From: Colwellia sp. MB02u-6
Lineage (GTDB): Bacteria > Pseudomonadota > Gammaproteobacteria > Enterobacterales > Alteromonadaceae
DNA length: 64,000 nt
NCBI RefSeq assembly: GCF_014077095.1
Contig: NZ_JACGVG010000015.1
Span: 62,001 to 126,000, forward strand
Direction of reading: 5' to 3'
Of the stretch, positions 9,192 to 17,836 are shown piece after piece. Both the position numbers and the translations under genes were made by a program. Numbering within the stretch: the first letter of the stretch is position 1; each line of letters begins with the position of its first letter. The notes beneath the pieces are model-generated. The model saw nothing but the letters and a program-made list of their open reading frames with translations, did no database searches and was not told where the DNA came from.

Positions 9192-9420
9192 TGTAGCTCG
9201 GACTTTAGTCCGTCAACCGTTAAGCGAGCGGTTAATGTTATGGGATCACTGCTGTCTACAGCAAGTATTGTTTTTTTGTTCAGCATTTAAACCAGAAAAA
9301 GATCAAATTTCATTTAACCTGATGGACTAAAGTTTAACCTAAATAATGCCTAAGAGTGATCATGCTGTGTTAAATTTTTTTGTGATCTTTTGTAGGTCTA
9401 ACTTTAGTCCGTTAACTGTT
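9192..9420. repeat. REP-like repeats, three copies
   Basis: Copies lie at about 9192-9216 (plus, TGTAGCTCGGACTTTAGTCC), 9320-9342 (minus, degenerate) and 9391-9413 (plus, TGTAGGTCTAACTTTAGTCC). Each plus copy has GTAG followed by a short hairpin around ACTTTAGT. They lie downstream of the stop codon of ycgN. Confidence 0.75.
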
Positions 9421-9482
9421 TAACTGTTTAACTGACTATTAACCTATATAGGAAAAATATAAATAGCCAAGTATTATCCGCT

Positions 9483-10031
9483 TTAATCTATATCGTGTAG
9501 CGGCCACAGAACAATGTAGTCTTCAAAGTCTTCTAATTGAACCTCGTTATCTTTAACAATTTTGCCACGAACTGACATGCCCGCCTGATGCATAGCTGAT
9601 TTTTTACCATTGTGAAGCAGCGGATGCCAAGAGGGCATGCCTCTGCCCTCTTTTAAACGACGATAAGTACAACTTGTTGGCATAAAAAACACATCATCTA
9701 AGTTGTCTTGGGTTAACTGCACACAATCTGGCACAAGCTCAGTACGTTGCTCGTACTTAGAACATTGACAACTTTTATCATTAAGTAAATGACATGCAAT
9801 GCTCGAGTAACTCATTTGCTCGCTTTCAGTAATATGTGTTGTCGGCATCAGATCCATTTCGTCTGTGGTGCTTTCATCGTCAATAAATTTATGTAAACAG
9901 CATTTAGCACAGCCATCACATAATGACTCCCATTCGGGTCTGCTCATTTCATCTAATGATTTGGTTTCCCAAAAACGTTCGACTGGCACTTTTTTTGATT
10001 TTATTATCGAACGGTTACTTTTTTTACTCAT
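9483..10031 (-). CDS. ycgN: YcgN family cysteine-cluster protein (UPF0260)
   Basis: The 182-residue protein carries the family signature FWETKSLDEMSRPEWESLCDGCAKCCLHK, then IACHLLNDKSCQCSKYEQR, PDCVQLT, SCTYRRL and PSWHPLL. The CxxCxxCC-type cluster and later cysteines suggest metal or iron-sulfur binding, but the function is not established. Between the DD of the first block and the IACHLL block there is an insertion of about 20 residues (around STTDEMDLMPTTHITESEQM) compared with the E. coli protein as I remember it. The gene follows the mltB-type gene after 75 bp on the same strand, and ycgN and ycgL are commonly close in related genomes. Confidence 0.9.
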   Translation of the reverse strand: MSKKSNRSIIKSKKVPVERFWETKSLDEMSRPEWESLCDGCAKCCLHKFIDDESTTDEMDLMPTTHITESEQMSYSSIACHLLNDKSCQCSKYEQRTELVPDCVQLTQDNLDDVFFMPTSCTYRRLKEGRGMPSWHPLLHNGKKSAMHQAGMSVRGKIVKDNEVQLEDFEDYIVLWPLHDID

Positions 10032-10106
10032 AGGGCTAATTATCGCTGTTTATTACTTTCTATTATTTTTTAATACGTGCTATTTAATACTGTATTTTTA
10101 ATACTT

Positions 10107-11174
10107 TTATTGAATAGGTGGATATTTAATCTGATCTGATAAATGTCCAACTGAACTGACAAAGTAATAAGATAAATTCCAATGCATTAAGCTTTTGTAG
10201 TTGTTGTAAGCCAAGTAAGCACGACCTTTTTTGTCATCAGGAAAAACTAAGGCGGCTTTAATATCAACTACAGGTAAGTTAGTACCGTCGCTGCGTCGAA
10301 TGCCTAAAGCTTGCCACTGTGCCAAGGTTTTTTCACTTTTAGCCCAAGCTTTTAACCAGTTTTTACGACCACCAGTATTTTTAGGAATCGCTAACGAGGT
10401 ATCAAAACCACTGGGTAGCTTAACTTGGCGGCCCCAAGTAAGTTGATCACTCCAGCCTTGTTTATTCAAATAATTTGCCATTGAAGCAAAAACATCCGCT
10501 TGGTTGGCCCAAATATCTTTTTTACCATCGCCATCGCCATCAACGGCATAGCCAACAAAAGAAGTGGGTATAAACTGATTTTGCCCCATAGCACCGGCCC
10601 AAGAGCCTTTCATATTGACACTATCAATATGGCCCTCTTTTAATATTTGTAACGCGGCCCAAAGCTGCTTTTTAAAGAAGACTTCGCGGCGTCCTTCATA
10701 CGCTAAAGTTGATAACGCAGAAATAACATTATAGTTACCCATTATTTTGCCAAAGTTAGTTTCTAGCCCCCAAAGCGCGACAATAAAACGCGGTTGCACA
10801 CCGTATTTTGCGGCTACTTTTTTTAGCAGCACTTCGTGTTCTTTATATTTTGCTCTAGCACGCTTTATTTTCCAATCCGGTAAGCGCTTTGGTAAATAAG
10901 TATCAAGTGTTTCAACCGTTTCCGGCTGATTGCGATCGGCTTTTACCGCACGTTGATGAAACACAACATTAGCAAAAGCGTCATCAATTAATGCTTGTTC
11001 AAAACCCTTAGCTAGCGCCTCTTGCTTGAGCTTAACAATGTATTGCTCAAAGCTGACTTTAGTATCTGACGCTGTCGGTGCTTTGTCAGCAGCAAAGCTA
11101 GTTTGTGAACACAGGGCTAAACAAAGTGAAAGTAATAATATTTTTACTGATTTTATCGCGTTGATAGAGCGCAT
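10107..11174 (-). CDS. MltB-type lytic murein transglycosylase
   Basis: A signal peptide (KILLLSLCLALCSQTSFA) is followed by a full SLT_2 domain. The catalytic glutamate is E138 in ALWGLETNFG. Family blocks SALSTLAYEGRR, MKGSWAGAMGQNQFIPTSF, YAVDGDGDGKKDIW and SMANYLNKQGW are all present. The enzyme cleaves peptidoglycan glycan strands to 1,6-anhydro products in the periplasm. There is no lipobox, so it is soluble rather than membrane-anchored like MltB itself. At 355 residues it lacks room for a large C-terminal peptidoglycan-binding domain. Its ATG overlaps the ycgL stop codon by one base, so the two genes are translationally coupled. Confidence 0.9.
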   Translation of the reverse strand: MRSINAIKSVKILLLSLCLALCSQTSFAADKAPTASDTKVSFEQYIVKLKQEALAKGFEQALIDDAFANVVFHQRAVKADRNQPETVETLDTYLPKRLPDWKIKRARAKYKEHEVLLKKVAAKYGVQPRFIVALWGLETNFGKIMGNYNVISALSTLAYEGRREVFFKKQLWAALQILKEGHIDSVNMKGSWAGAMGQNQFIPTSFVGYAVDGDGDGKKDIWANQADVFASMANYLNKQGWSDQLTWGRQVKLPSGFDTSLAIPKNTGGRKNWLKAWAKSEKTLAQWQALGIRRSDGTNLPVVDIKAALVFPDDKKGRAYLAYNNYKSLMHWNLSYYFVSSVGHLSDQIKYPPIQ

Positions 11175-11473
11175 TATGATTCATCTCCTTGACTCTCATC
11201 ACTACCTTGCATATTAACCTTGTGCGCTTTTAGCATGTCTTCTTCCTGCGGCGTTAATTGCAAGTAATAACCTTGTTTAACTAAACTTACTTTTACTTTA
11301 TCAAGGTCAGAAAAGCCCAGTTTTACTTTTGTTGCGAGGTTAAGCACAGTAACCAACACGGGCTTACCAAACATTTTCATTAAGGCTTCAGGCACATCAG
11401 AAAAATCATCTCGTTTATTAATAAAGAGATAGGTTTGTACTTTTTTGGAACTTTTATAAACACTACACAGCAT
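11174..11473 (-). CDS. ycgL: YcgL domain protein
   Basis: The 99-residue protein matches the YcgL family along its length: MLCSVYKSSKKVQTYLFINKR, FSDVPEALMKMFGKP, then LSxxDxxKVKxSLVKQGYYLQLTP and a polar tail. Function is unknown. It is first in a small minus-strand cluster with the mltB-type gene and ycgN; the same neighbourhood with rnd upstream is frequent in Alteromonadales and Vibrionales. rnd lies 177 bp upstream on the same strand. Confidence 0.9.
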   Translation of the reverse strand: MLCSVYKSSKKVQTYLFINKRDDFSDVPEALMKMFGKPVLVTVLNLATKVKLGFSDLDKVKVSLVKQGYYLQLTPQEEDMLKAHKVNMQGSDESQGDES

Positions 11474-11650
11474 AATGGAGACCTATGATTAAAAATGGAT
11501 TATGAAATGTTGCTAACTTGGCTTTATCTTAGCAAGCTTTGAGTAAAGTTATTATCACAAGACGACAACGCCTTTACTTGTTATATGATGTTTTACTCTG
11601 CGTAATTCAAGCATCAGTTATGCGCAATTTATCCCTAACTGATAGTTAAG

Positions 11651-12802
11651 TTATTGAAAGTCATTCTCAACAAATGCTAGCAATTGATCACCTAACAAGG
11701 GCTTACGCCAACCGCGCATAATATCAACCATGCTGGGGTTGTTCTCTGCATCATTGAGCTTGAAATGCCAAGAAAGAAATTGATTTATTTGTTTTTTAGA
11801 CGCTAAGTTCTCTGTCAGTAAGTTGGTTTGTGTACTTAATTCGTTAATATAATTTTTAACTTTTTTAAAGTTCTGTTTATATCCAGGATATTCGTCCAGA
11901 CGAGTAATTTGCTTAGGTAATTTAATATCTTGTGCTTCAGCTACACGTTTTAATACCGTCAGCATAGCGTTACCTTTATGGCGAATATCAAGTAATTCAA
12001 CACCTTCAATGCTCGACATAGCACCGACATTACTGGGATTAATTTGCGCTAAGGCGAATAAGGTATGATCTTTGGCAATAAAACCAATCGGCCGATCTTT
12101 TAGTTTAGCTTGTTGATAGCGCCAAATGGTTAATTGCTGTAATCGATAAAGTTGTGGTGGATTTAAACGCCAAGCCATTTTAACATTGAGATACAACTGG
12201 CTTTCATCAATGACTTTAAACTTACGTTCAACCATGACATCACTTTCTTCTTTTACTGCCGCCAGCCAACCAGACTGTTCAATATCGGCCATTAATCTAG
12301 GCAGAATATCAAACAAGTGCTCAACATCAGCCGCCGCATAACTAAGTTGCTTTTGTGTTAGCGGCCTTTTCATCCAATCGGCCCTAGATTCAGACTTGTC
12401 TAATTCTATCCCTGTGTAATGCGCAATCATAGCGGCATAGCCCATTGATATGCCATGACCTAAAAATGACATAATAATTTGACTGTCAATTAAGTTTAAA
12501 GGCTGACAGTTACCTGCGGTAAGAAAAACTTCAAGATCTTCGGAGCACGCATGCAGCACTTTTTGCACATTCGGATTTTCAAGTAATTGCCAAAAAGGCG
12601 ATAGGTCTAGCAAAGCAACTGGATCAATTAAGGCTAAGGTTTTACCGTCGTTTATTTGAATCAGCCCTAATTTTGGATAGAGCGTTCGTGTGCGCACAAA
12701 CTCAGTATCGATAGCCAGTATACTTGCTTGGGAATAGCGTTGACAAACTAGATGTAATTGCTCGGAGTCTTCGACATAAATTCTTTCAAGAGTTGCTTGC
12801 AC
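11651..12802 (-). CDS. rnd: Ribonuclease D
   Basis: This is a 3'-5' exoribonuclease that trims tRNA precursors. The DEDD residues sit in AIDTEF (Exo I), NLIDSQI (Exo II) and YAAADVEHL (Exo III, tyrosine type). An HRDC domain follows (around residues 205-290, QLYRLQQLTIWRYQQAKLKDRPIGF), and the length of 383 residues is normal. I place the start at GTG 12802 because AGGA stands six bases before it. The frame is open to a TTG at 12823, which would add seven residues without a binding site. Confidence 0.93.
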   Translation of the reverse strand: MQATLERIYVEDSEQLHLVCQRYSQASILAIDTEFVRTRTLYPKLGLIQINDGKTLALIDPVALLDLSPFWQLLENPNVQKVLHACSEDLEVFLTAGNCQPLNLIDSQIIMSFLGHGISMGYAAMIAHYTGIELDKSESRADWMKRPLTQKQLSYAAADVEHLFDILPRLMADIEQSGWLAAVKEESDVMVERKFKVIDESQLYLNVKMAWRLNPPQLYRLQQLTIWRYQQAKLKDRPIGFIAKDHTLFALAQINPSNVGAMSSIEGVELLDIRHKGNAMLTVLKRVAEAQDIKLPKQITRLDEYPGYKQNFKKVKNYINELSTQTNLLTENLASKKQINQFLSWHFKLNDAENNPSMVDIMRGWRKPLLGDQLLAFVENDFQ

Positions 12803-13200
12803 GTAATATCCTATATAAACCAAATACTAAGAAAATCGCTTGTTGTTACATTGAAACGTTAACAGCGGGTAACGGGAAGTTGCATTATACTAATTTGACT
12901 CATTAAATAATCACCTTGCTCATCAGGCACAATGGATAAATATGAGGCCTAAAATTTAGTCAGTAGTTATTCACCTTATAAATTTTATAACCTGGTAACT
13001 TTTCATTTTAACTATTAAAAATAAGCAGATAATTAATCAACTTGATATTAAGCGTACCATAGCCTATTTTCTAATTGTTTTCTAACGATTGCTAAGATGA
13101 TATTTAATGGCTCAGCACAAATAAAAATGACAAGTTCGAGAGTTAATTGAACTTGTCATTTTTTTCAGCACTAAATTTCAACACTAGCATAGTACGATTT
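12803..13200. other. Intergenic stretch between rluB and rnd
   Basis: About 400 AT-rich bases. The promoter of rnd must lie here, and a strong bidirectional terminator sits at 13122-13166. Nothing else was recognised. Confidence 0.5.
13122..13166 (-). terminator. Rho-independent terminator after rluB (works in both directions)
   Basis: AAATGACAAGTTC at 13125-13137 pairs perfectly with GAACTTGTCATTT at 13149-13161. On the minus strand the stem is followed by TTTTTATTT, ending the rluB transcript; the plus strand also has a T tract. Confidence 0.9.
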
Positions 13201-14061
13201 TTAACGTTTACGTCTAGTTACTTGTTTGCTGCGGTGTTGATGTTTTTTCACTGAGCGACGAATTCTGCGACTTTTTGCGTTATCCATGGCTTTTTCGTCA
13301 ACCTTAACTTTACTTTGTATTTCAGGCGCTAAATCAACCAGTGTTCTGTAGTAGTTAACATCTTTTAAGTTTAATTCTGTCCAACCACCTAAAGGTAACT
13401 GACGCTTCATTTCCATGTCACCGTAGCGAACACGGATCAAGCGGCTTACTTGTACATCTTGGCTTTCCCACAAACGACGAACTTCACGGTTACGTCCTTC
13501 AGACAGCACAACATGGAACCAATGGTTACGACCTTCACCACCTCGATAAGTAATTTTTTGAAACTTCGCAGTACCATCTTCTAATTTAACGCCATGGCGC
13601 AAGGTTTGTAACATGGCTTCATTAACATCACCAAATATACGTACAGCGTATTCACGTTCAACCTGTTTTGAAGGATGCATTAAACGATTGGCAAGCTCAC
13701 CATCAGTGGTAAAAAGTAACATGCCTGAGGTGTTAATATCCAAACGACCTACCGCAACCCAGCGGCTACCATCTAACTTAGGTAAACGGTCAAACACTGT
13801 TGGGCGACCTTCAGGATCTTTACGGGTACACATTTCACCTTCCGGCTTGTTGTACATCAGTACCCGGCAAAAGTCTTCTTCTAATGCCTTAAGCTTAATT
13901 TGATGGCCATCAACTCGAATAAGTTCATTGCCTTCAACACGATCGCCTAAATAAGCAGTTTTACCTTCAACACTCACACGACCAGCGCTAATGTAGGTTT
14001 CCATTTCACGACGTGAACCAGCACCTGCTCGTGCTAATACTTTTTGCAATTTTTCAGACAT
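13201..14061 (-). CDS. rluB: 23S rRNA pseudouridine(2605) synthase RluB
   Basis: An N-terminal S4 RNA-binding domain ([21 protein letters not shown], about residues 4-50) is followed by the RsuA/RluB catalytic domain. The active-site aspartate lies in [30 protein letters not shown] is the other hallmark of the subfamily. The lysine/arginine-rich tail after residue 245 ([16 protein letters not shown]) is typical of RluB rather than RluE or RluF. The gene is next to scpB and scpA on the same strand, as is usual in gammaproteobacteria. Confidence 0.93.
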   Translation of the reverse strand: MSEKLQKVLARAGAGSRREMETYISAGRVSVEGKTAYLGDRVEGNELIRVDGHQIKLKALEEDFCRVLMYNKPEGEMCTRKDPEGRPTVFDRLPKLDGSRWVAVGRLDINTSGMLLFTTDGELANRLMHPSKQVEREYAVRIFGDVNEAMLQTLRHGVKLEDGTAKFQKITYRGGEGRNHWFHVVLSEGRNREVRRLWESQDVQVSRLIRVRYGDMEMKRQLPLGGWTELNLKDVNYYRTLVDLAPEIQSKVKVDEKAMDNAKSRRIRRSVKKHQHRSKQVTRRKR

Positions 14062-14207
14062 AGGTCTTAACTCTCTTACGTCAGTAACTTCACAGATAAC
14101 AGGGTATAAAACCGGCTACTATTACGTCTCTGTCTCTTTAAGTTTAGGGTAAATAACCCCGGTGTTTAATTATTATAATGGTGATTATAGCTAAAGTGTT
14201 AAACACC

Positions 14208-14771
14208 TTAACTAGTAAAATCTGCCATAGGCATTAGTTCTGGCAATTGGTCCAGTGATGTTAGCGAAAAGTAATCAAGAAATTCTTGCGTACTTGCATA
14301 CAATACAGGTCGACCTGGCACTTCCTTATGACCTACAGTTTTAATCCAATTTCTTTCCGTTAATGTCTTAATGATTTGACTACTAACACCAACACCGCGA
14401 ATGTCTTCTATTTCACCACGGGTTATCGGTTGTTTGTAAGCAATTAACGCTAATGTCTCTAAAATAGCACGTGAATATTTCGGTGCTCTTTCTTTATATA
14501 AATGCGCTAAATCATCACTAAATTCTGTGGGTGTTTGAAAACGATAGCCTGAGGCTACTTTATTAAGCTCAACACCACGGCCTTTATATTGGGCCTGAAT
14601 AGCGATGATTATATCACGAATACGAAGATTACTAATACGATATTCAATTAAAAAATCACGTTTAAGTAATTGCACAGACAACGGCTTATCTGCAATAAAT
14701 AATGCGGCTTCAACCAAGCGTTGTAGCTTGGCATCATCGATGTCTTTGTGGCGTATTTTATCGGTTATCAT
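14208..14771 (-). CDS. scpB: Segregation and condensation protein B
   Basis: ScpB is the winged-helix partner of ScpA and the SMC-like chromosome condensation complex. Recognisable blocks are LVEAALFIADKPLSVQLLKR, GYRFQTPTEFS, APKYSRAILETLALIAYKQPITRGEIEDIRGVGVSS, KTVGHKEVPGRPVLYASTQEFLDYFSL and a final DQLPEL. I choose ATG at 14771, giving 187 residues, the usual length. The frame is open back to TTG 14861, which would add 30 unrelated residues and overlap scpA by 28 bp. Neither start has a strong ribosome binding site, so the start is uncertain while the identity is not. Confidence 0.9.
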   Translation of the reverse strand: MITDKIRHKDIDDAKLQRLVEAALFIADKPLSVQLLKRDFLIEYRISNLRIRDIIIAIQAQYKGRGVELNKVASGYRFQTPTEFSDDLAHLYKERAPKYSRAILETLALIAYKQPITRGEIEDIRGVGVSSQIIKTLTERNWIKTVGHKEVPGRPVLYASTQEFLDYFSLTSLDQLPELMPMADFTS

Positions 14772-14833
14772 TGCGGCTAATCTCGACCTTAATTCTGTTA
14801 TAAATTTTGCTGTAAGTTCTGCATTAGGTTTTG

Positions 14834-15706
14834 CTAGAACTGAGCATACCGAGGAAGACAAACGCGTATTTCACCATAAACTTGCGTTTGAACACACTCG
14901 ATCAACGACTCTTTGATGAGTTCAAGAATGGCTAAAAATGTCACCACAACACCTTGCTTACCCTCTTTCACGGTAAATAAGTCGCTAAAATTTCTATAAG
15001 CTTGCTCATTTTTAGTCTGTGTAAGTGTTGCCAAAATATCTGCCATACGCTCTCTAGTCGATAATGACTCTTTATGAATATGATGGTGTTCATAAGCTTG
15101 GGTGCGCTTTATTACACCTTGCAGGGCTGTTACTAACTCGGCTAGATCCACTTGGCTATTGAGTATTTCAGGGACCAATTTTTCGGCTAATTCTACATTG
15201 GCAACAAAGTTATCGCGATCAACTCGCGGTAATGCATCAAGGTTTTCAGCCGCTTTTTTGATTACTTCATATGTTTGTAACTTTCTAACCAATTCAGCTC
15301 TTGGATCACCCTCGTCTTCTATCACGGCTTGTTTGGGTAATAATAAGCGTGATTTGATTTCGGCTAAAATCGCTGCCATAACTAAATATTCAGCAGCTAG
15401 TTCCAACTTAATATCTTTCATTAAATCGACATAAGCCATATATTGCGTGGTAATAGGGAAAATAGGTAAATCTAGAATATCGAATTTTTGTTTTCGAATT
15501 AAATACAGTAAAAGATCAAGCGGCCCTTCAAACAACTCTAGAATAACTTCTAAAGCGTCAGGCGGAATAAATAAATCTTGTGGTTTTTCAATAATGGCCT
15601 CACCGCGTAACAAGGCAAAGGGTAATACTTGCTGCAACATAACACCAGACGCTGGACTATTACCTTGCGTAATCTTATTAGATAATTTATCTGTACTATC
15701 GGACAT
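14834..15706 (-). CDS. scpA: Segregation and condensation protein A
   Basis: This kleisin-like protein of 290 residues carries LELFEGPLDLLLYLIRKQKFDILDLPIFPITTQYMAYV, the ScpA hallmark. EYLVMAAILAEIKSRLLLP follows, and a C-terminal winged helix (VVTFLAILELIKESLIECVQ) closes it. With ScpB it bridges SMC heads during chromosome segregation. About 45 residues precede the conserved start, which is longer than in many homologues. It lies directly upstream of scpB and downstream of yciO. Confidence 0.93.
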   Translation of the reverse strand: MSDSTDKLSNKITQGNSPASGVMLQQVLPFALLRGEAIIEKPQDLFIPPDALEVILELFEGPLDLLLYLIRKQKFDILDLPIFPITTQYMAYVDLMKDIKLELAAEYLVMAAILAEIKSRLLLPKQAVIEDEGDPRAELVRKLQTYEVIKKAAENLDALPRVDRDNFVANVELAEKLVPEILNSQVDLAELVTALQGVIKRTQAYEHHHIHKESLSTRERMADILATLTQTKNEQAYRNFSDLFTVKEGKQGVVVTFLAILELIKESLIECVQTQVYGEIRVCLPRYAQF

Positions 15707-15804
15707 CAGTAGCTTTCAACATTAAAGATTTTTGTTTCATAGATTAACCGGGAAAGGCTCATGCTCAAAAGATCATGGCTAATCGTTAATTATGCTAAGC
15801 CGCT

Positions 15805-16425
15805 TTATTGAAACGGTGTAGGATCGCCTTCACCAAACCGAATGATTTCAACTTCATCATTAGAAAAATCAATCACAGTGGTTGGCTTTTCGCCTAAATG
15901 CCCACCATTGATAATCAAGTCAACCTGGTGTTCTAAAATATCGCGGATATGCTCAGGGTCAAATTCTGCGGTTGCATCACCGGGCATGATCAAGGTGGTC
16001 GACATTATTGGCTCACCTAATTCAGCTAATAGTGCTTGGGCAATATTATTGTCAGGGACGCGAATACCTATAGTTTTACGTTTTGGATTTAATAAGCGTT
16101 TAGGAACTTCCTTAGAGCCTTTAAAAATAAAGGTATAAGGCCCTGGACTATTATTTTTCAGCAAACGAAAAACACTGTTTTCAACACGAGTATATTCGGA
16201 TAATTCGGATAAGTCGCTGCACATTAAGGTGAAATTATGATCTTTATTAATATCTCTAATATTACAAATTCGCTCTAAGGCTTTTTTATCACCGATATGA
16301 CAGCCTAAAGCGTAACCAGAGTCGGTTGGATAAACAATGACGCCACCTTGGCGAATAATAGCAGCCGCTTGTTTCATTAAACGACCTTGCGGGTTATCAG
16401 GGTGAACATAAAAAAACTGACTCAT
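15805..16425 (-). CDS. yciO: YciO family protein (Sua5/YrdC-like)
   Basis: This 206-residue protein is related to L-threonylcarbamoyladenylate synthase. It has the KxR...S/T fold blocks ALLRQGGVIVYPTDSGYALGC-like (IIRQGGVIVYPTDSGYALGC in this protein), HNFTLMCSDLSELSEY, PGPYTFIFKGSKEVP and TIGIRVPDN. The ending DLIINGG...TTVIDFS is that of YciO rather than TsaC. YciO proteins resemble the tRNA t6A enzyme, but their cellular task is less clear. ATG 16425 is chosen because GGAG stands six bases before it; the upstream TTG at 16437 overlaps that site. The order rnm-yciO-scpA-scpB-rluB is a common cluster next to trp. Confidence 0.9.
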   Translation of the reverse strand: MSQFFYVHPDNPQGRLMKQAAAIIRQGGVIVYPTDSGYALGCHIGDKKALERICNIRDINKDHNFTLMCSDLSELSEYTRVENSVFRLLKNNSPGPYTFIFKGSKEVPKRLLNPKRKTIGIRVPDNNIAQALLAELGEPIMSTTLIMPGDATAEFDPEHIRDILEHQVDLIINGGHLGEKPTTVIDFSNDEVEIIRFGEGDPTPFQ

Positions 16426-16581
16426 AATGAGCTCCAACTAAATAACAGGTTTGTCATGATAAGGTAGCGTTAAATTAAGTGATTAATTAAAATTAGCTAT
16501 AGCGCTTAATTAAACTGACCTGTGACTAAAATTTCTCACGTACTTTAAAGGTGATTAACTACCAAGCACTAAAATAGACAA

Positions 16582-17472
16582 TTAACTTATTGCTTGTGTT
16601 TGCCACAGTTGCCAAATAGGTTTGGCCTGCTCAGGCATCACTAAATTTCGCCCTAAGTCACTCCAGCGACTTGGTTGATGAAAGTCAGATCCCATCGAAG
16701 CATGTAAATCATATTCTGCACAATAGCTTAACATTATTTTACGCTGTTCGTTGTTCATTTGTGGTAAAACCACCTCTAAACCATCACCTTGTGCCGCTTT
16801 AAAATCAACAATTAAGCGCCGTAACCATTTAGCAGTTAAGTCGTAACGGATCGGATGCGCCATCACAGCAACACCACCAGCAGCATGAATAACTGTTACA
16901 GCTTCTTCGATACTACACCAATTTGGATTGACATAGGCCCGCTGACCTTTACCAATATATTTATCAAAGGCTGCTTGCATTTTACTAACAATACCGCGGT
17001 GCAAAAGTACTTTAGCAAAATGTGCTCGGGTGATAGAGCCTTCACCCGCTAATGCTTTAGCTTGGCTGTAAACGTCGTTAAAACCGCACTTTGTTAATTT
17101 TTCGCCCATCGAAATAGCGCGCGCTTCTCGACGTTCCTGTTGTGCTGAAATTAACGCCTGTAATGCCTCGTGGTCAGTATTAATATTTAAACCAACAATA
17201 TGAATTTCAAAACCCTGCCATTGCGTCGATATTTCAATGCCATCAATCAAAGTTAATGGAATATTTTTGTCTATAATAGTTTGTTTTGCACTATCAAGAC
17301 CTTTAACTGTATCGTGATCAGTGATGGCTAATACGTCAATTTGAAAGTTAACTGCCCGTTCTATTAGCTCTTTTGGCGTTAATGCGCCATCAGAGCAATT
17401 AGTATGGCTGTGCAGATCAACGCGCAAGTTTGAAAAATCTTTCTCATTTGTAGAATCAGTAGTTGACATCAT
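16582..17472 (-). CDS. rnm: PHP-domain 5'-3' exoribonuclease RNase AM (YciV/TrpH)
   Basis: The PHP metal-binding motifs are all present: DLHSHTNCSDG (about residues 19-29), LAITDHDT, GIEIS, MAHPIRY and GSDFHQPS. This family includes E. coli YciV, a 3',5'-nucleotide phosphatase and 5'-3' exoribonuclease that matures rRNA 5' ends. At 296 residues it has the normal length. The gene is divergent from the trp operon, as in enterobacteria, with 104 bp between its start and the trp leader ORF. Confidence 0.9.
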   Translation of the reverse strand: MMSTTDSTNEKDFSNLRVDLHSHTNCSDGALTPKELIERAVNFQIDVLAITDHDTVKGLDSAKQTIIDKNIPLTLIDGIEISTQWQGFEIHIVGLNINTDHEALQALISAQQERREARAISMGEKLTKCGFNDVYSQAKALAGEGSITRAHFAKVLLHRGIVSKMQAAFDKYIGKGQRAYVNPNWCSIEEAVTVIHAAGGVAVMAHPIRYDLTAKWLRRLIVDFKAAQGDGLEVVLPQMNNEQRKIMLSYCAEYDLHASMGSDFHQPSRWSDLGRNLVMPEQAKPIWQLWQTQAIS

Positions 17473-17576
17473 TACGTGAATCGGTTCTTCTATAGGGACT
17501 TAAAACTGTTTAAAACAAGTGCAAGTCGCTAATTAGGCAAGTGAATGACAACGATTTTACTGAGATAAAACAGATA

Positions 17577-17633
17577 ATGATACAAGTAAAAAAAACTATT
17601 TCTTTGATTTGGTGGTGGCATAACTCTAGATAA
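17577..17633 (+). CDS. trpL: trp operon leader peptide with three consecutive Trp codons
   Basis: An 18-codon ORF, MIQVKKTISLIWWWHNSR, has three adjacent TGG codons at 17610-17618 and ends in TAA at 17631. It stands 37 bp before a strong terminator hairpin and about 200 bp before trpE. This is the classical arrangement for transcription attenuation by tryptophanyl-tRNA supply: stalling at the Trp codons frees an antiterminator. The segment GGGTT just after the stop codon (about 17635-17640) can pair with the AACCC of the terminator, which supplies the alternative structure. The ribosome binding site is weak (GAGATAAAACAG). Confidence 0.85.
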   Translation: MIQVKKTISLIWWWHNSR

Positions 17634-17670
17634 CTGGGTTGTGATGTTTACTTGTACGTAAAAACTTCGA

Positions 17671-17700
17671 AAACCCGCACCTTATTGCGGGTTTTTTTTT
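17671..17700 (+). terminator. trp attenuator terminator
   Basis: AAACCCGCA at 17671-17679 pairs with TGCGGGTTT at 17686-17694 around a six-base loop, followed by nine or more T. It lies between the WWW leader peptide and the trpE gene, and so serves as the attenuator. Confidence 0.9.
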
Positions 17701-17734
17701 AAAAAAATTTTGAATTAATTAACATGACAAGAGA

Positions 17735-17803
17735 ATGACTATGTTGCGCATTAAAGCTAAACGTTGGTTCTTATGGTGGCTTCTGCCTATTTACGCTGGA
17801 TGA
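17735..17803 (+). CDS. Second Trp-rich small ORF between the trp attenuator and trpE
   Basis: ATG at 17735, or more likely ATG at 17741 (AGAG at a seven-base spacing), opens a short frame ending in TGA at 17801. The peptide contains RWFLWWLLPIYAG, with three Trp codons in five positions. It lies beyond the attenuator terminator and only 33 bp before trpE. No second terminator hairpin follows; a run of T after the TGA has no stem before it. It may be a second leader peptide that senses tryptophan at the level of trpE translation, or a small membrane-seeking peptide. Function is inferred only from position and Trp content. Confidence 0.6.
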   Translation: MTMLRIKAKRWFLWWLLPIYAG

Positions 17804-17836
17804 CTTTTTTTAAATAGATTATTTGTAGGAATACCC

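Noticed and set aside
12803-12823. Upstream TTG start for rnd
   Set aside because: It has no ribosome binding site, while GTG at 12802 has AGGA at a six-base spacing.
14772-14861. 30-residue N-terminal extension of ScpB from TTG 14861
   Set aside because: The residues are not part of the family and would overlap scpA by 28 bp.
17735-17836. A second transcription attenuator after the second Trp-rich ORF
   Set aside because: The T run after 17803 has no stem before it.
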